DNA from: JARRPM01 sp963792815
GTDB lineage: Bacteria; Pseudomonadota; Gammaproteobacteria; Pseudomonadales; Halieaceae
DNA length: 64,000 nt
Direction: 5' to 3'
Assembly (NCBI GenBank): GCA_963792815.1
Contig: CAWBXR010000008.1
Location: forward strand, 52,963-116,962
Below, in pieces: positions 63,243 through 64,000 of this stretch; the stretch's first letter is position 1; the number at the start of each line of letters is the position of its first letter. Under the pieces are notes generated by a model. That model worked only from the letters and a program-made list of their open reading frames with translations, was not told the origin of the DNA and did not search any database. A program made the translations under genes and the position numbers.

Positions 63243-63316
63243 CCGCGCAGGCTGACTGCTATCACGAGGCAGCGAAGACAGCCGAGGTTTCGGCACCCCG
63301 GCTGGAGCCAGTAACT

Positions 63317-63349
63317 AATTCTGCCCAACCGCCTTGGTTAAGCAGAATT
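63317..63349. terminator. Hairpin between the ABC1 kinase gene and the repeat-protein gene
   Basis: AATTCTGC (63317-63324) pairs with GCAGAATT (63342-63349), and inside this AACC pairs with GGTT. It lies between convergent genes and could terminate both; no long T-run. Confidence 0.55.
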
Positions 63350-63360
63350 CTTACAGGTCT

Positions 63361-63669
63361 TTATTCCGCGCCAACAGCCTCTTTGGTTGCATCCACGGCC
63401 TTGTCCACCCCTTCCTTGGTTGCATCCCAGGCTTTCTCACTGCCTTCCTTGGTTGCGTCCCAGGCTTTCTCGCTGCCTTCCTTGGTTGCATCCACGGCGT
63501 CTTCAGTGCCCTCTTTGGTTGCTTCCCAGGCTTCGCTTGACGCCTCCTTGGTACTCTCCCAAGCTTCGCCAGCGGCATCCCCTGCTTTGTCCATGTGGCT
63601 CTCTTCTGCAGCCAGCACCGGTACTGACAAAAAGAGTGAAGACACCATTACTGCGATAAGTTTTCTCAT
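63361..63669 (-). CDS. Secreted 11-mer repeat protein (LEA group 3-like)
   Basis: 102 residues. Start MRKLIAVMVSSLFLSVPVLA, a signal peptide with a probable cut after VLA-A, and GAGGAAAC upstream. The mature chain is six consecutive 11-residue repeats of the form xAWDATKEGSE (for example EAWEATKEGTE, DAVDATKEGSE, KAWDATKEGSE), charged and amphipathic. This periodicity is that of group 3 LEA/LEA_4 proteins that protect membranes or proteins during drying or freezing. The repeats are also seen in DNA as 33-bp units between about 63370 and 63580. Function is inferred from the repeat only. Confidence 0.85.
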   Translation of the reverse strand: MRKLIAVMVSSLFLSVPVLAAEESHMDKAGDAAGEAWESTKEASSEAWEATKEGTEDAVDATKEGSEKAWDATKEGSEKAWDATKEGVDKAVDATKEAVGAE

Positions 63670-63718
63670 AGTTTCCTCGAAGTCTAATTGATTGTTGGCT
63701 ATAACATCGCCGAAAGAG

Positions 63719-63746
63719 AGTATAGACGCCCGTATCAGCCTGGCAA
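63719..63746 (-). promoter_or_regulatory. Promoter of the repeat-protein gene
   Basis: On the minus strand TTGCCA (plus 63741-63746), 16-bp spacer and TATACT (plus 63719-63724), giving a leader of about 43 nt. Confidence 0.6.
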
Positions 63747-64000
63747 CCCGGAGTTTGCACACGGATCCGGGGATACCTGGAGTCCCTCGTGAGACGGCTT
63801 CCTGCCAGGGCAGGAGGCCATCAAATGCCGCCTGGATAGCGAAACCAGCTTGATGCTCAATATCTCTATTCGATACGACCAGTGCGCGCCTGCAAGATAT
63901 AACCATATGGAATGTATCGATATAATATTTTTCCATATTGTTATTACTTGTTTTGACCTCGAAGCTCTATACACTCGGTCCAGACCGACCATTAAAACAG
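63747..64000. other. Right-edge intergenic sequence
   Basis: With the promoter region before it, this makes 331 bp without a gene. It includes a very AT-rich stretch (about 63895-63955) unlike the rest of the window, possibly a promoter or UP-like region for a gene beyond the edge. I see no tRNA, repeat or convincing open frame. Confidence 0.5.

Noticed and set aside
63370..63580. 33-bp repeats resembling a small CRISPR array
   Set aside because: The units are contiguous, have no unique spacers and stay in frame with a secreted protein; they encode 11-residue repeats.

Overview
The window is a 64-kb stretch of a high-GC gammaproteobacterial chromosome. Gene order and protein resemblance suggest a marine oligotroph of the Halieaceae (OM60/NOR5) type, but this assignment is an inference from familiarity and was not tested. 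It holds about 51 protein genes and two tRNA genes. I see no rRNA, CRISPR array, transposase or prophage.

Left part (1-35.7 kb). First come a partial deoxynucleoside kinase, panB, panC and acs. Then, mostly on the minus strand, comes the ancient gammaproteobacterial housekeeping block in the order known from Pseudomonas: carA-carB-greA, yhbY/rlmE, ftsH-folP-glmM-tpiA-secG-tRNA-Leu, tRNA-fMet-rimP-nusA-infB-rbfA-truB-rpsO-pnp. Accessory modules interrupt it. An acuI-like reductase, a tyrosine-catabolic set (hppD, a VOC protein, fumarylacetoacetase) and an arsenic operon (arsR-arsI-arsC-acr3) sit between the two tRNA genes. feoAB plus a small unknown gene sit between yhbY and greA. dapB is not found upstream of carA.

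Middle part (35.7-50.1 kb). An MFS transporter is followed by a cell-envelope trio: a LysM L,D-transpeptidase, an Lpp-like lipoprotein ending in lysine, and a second YkuD protein. Then comes a long minus-strand acyl-CoA catabolic operon: an unequal pair of acyl-CoA dehydrogenases, an acyl-CoA ligase, a third dehydrogenase, MaoC hydratase, SDR dehydrogenase, thiolase, quinone oxidoreductase, iron alcohol dehydrogenase and thioesterase.

Right part (50.1-64 kb). A 780-bp intergenic region carries two giant palindromic elements. It is followed by two divergent TonB-dependent receptors (one Met-rich, with a palindrome between them), a wax-ester/triacylglycerol operon (two WS/DGAT acyltransferases, the second with a histone-H1-like basic tail, plus a fatty acyl-CoA ligase), a cation-efflux protein, a divergent ABC1/UbiB-like kinase and a secreted protein built of six 11-residue repeats.

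Five genes between 4.6 and 21.9 kb carry or imply single-base insertions in short homopolymers: the sulfotransferase, infB (two), arsI and tpiA. Because infB and tpiA are core genes, I read these as likely sequencing or assembly errors and annotate the genes as whole. The most interesting signals are the giant palindromes, a probable attenuator in front of carA, an ArsR operator array of three interlocking palindromes overlapping an apparently leaderless start codon, the WS/DGAT with the basic tail, the altered signature motifs of the ABC1 kinase and the 11-mer repeat protein. I found no single unmistakably new defence or mobile system.
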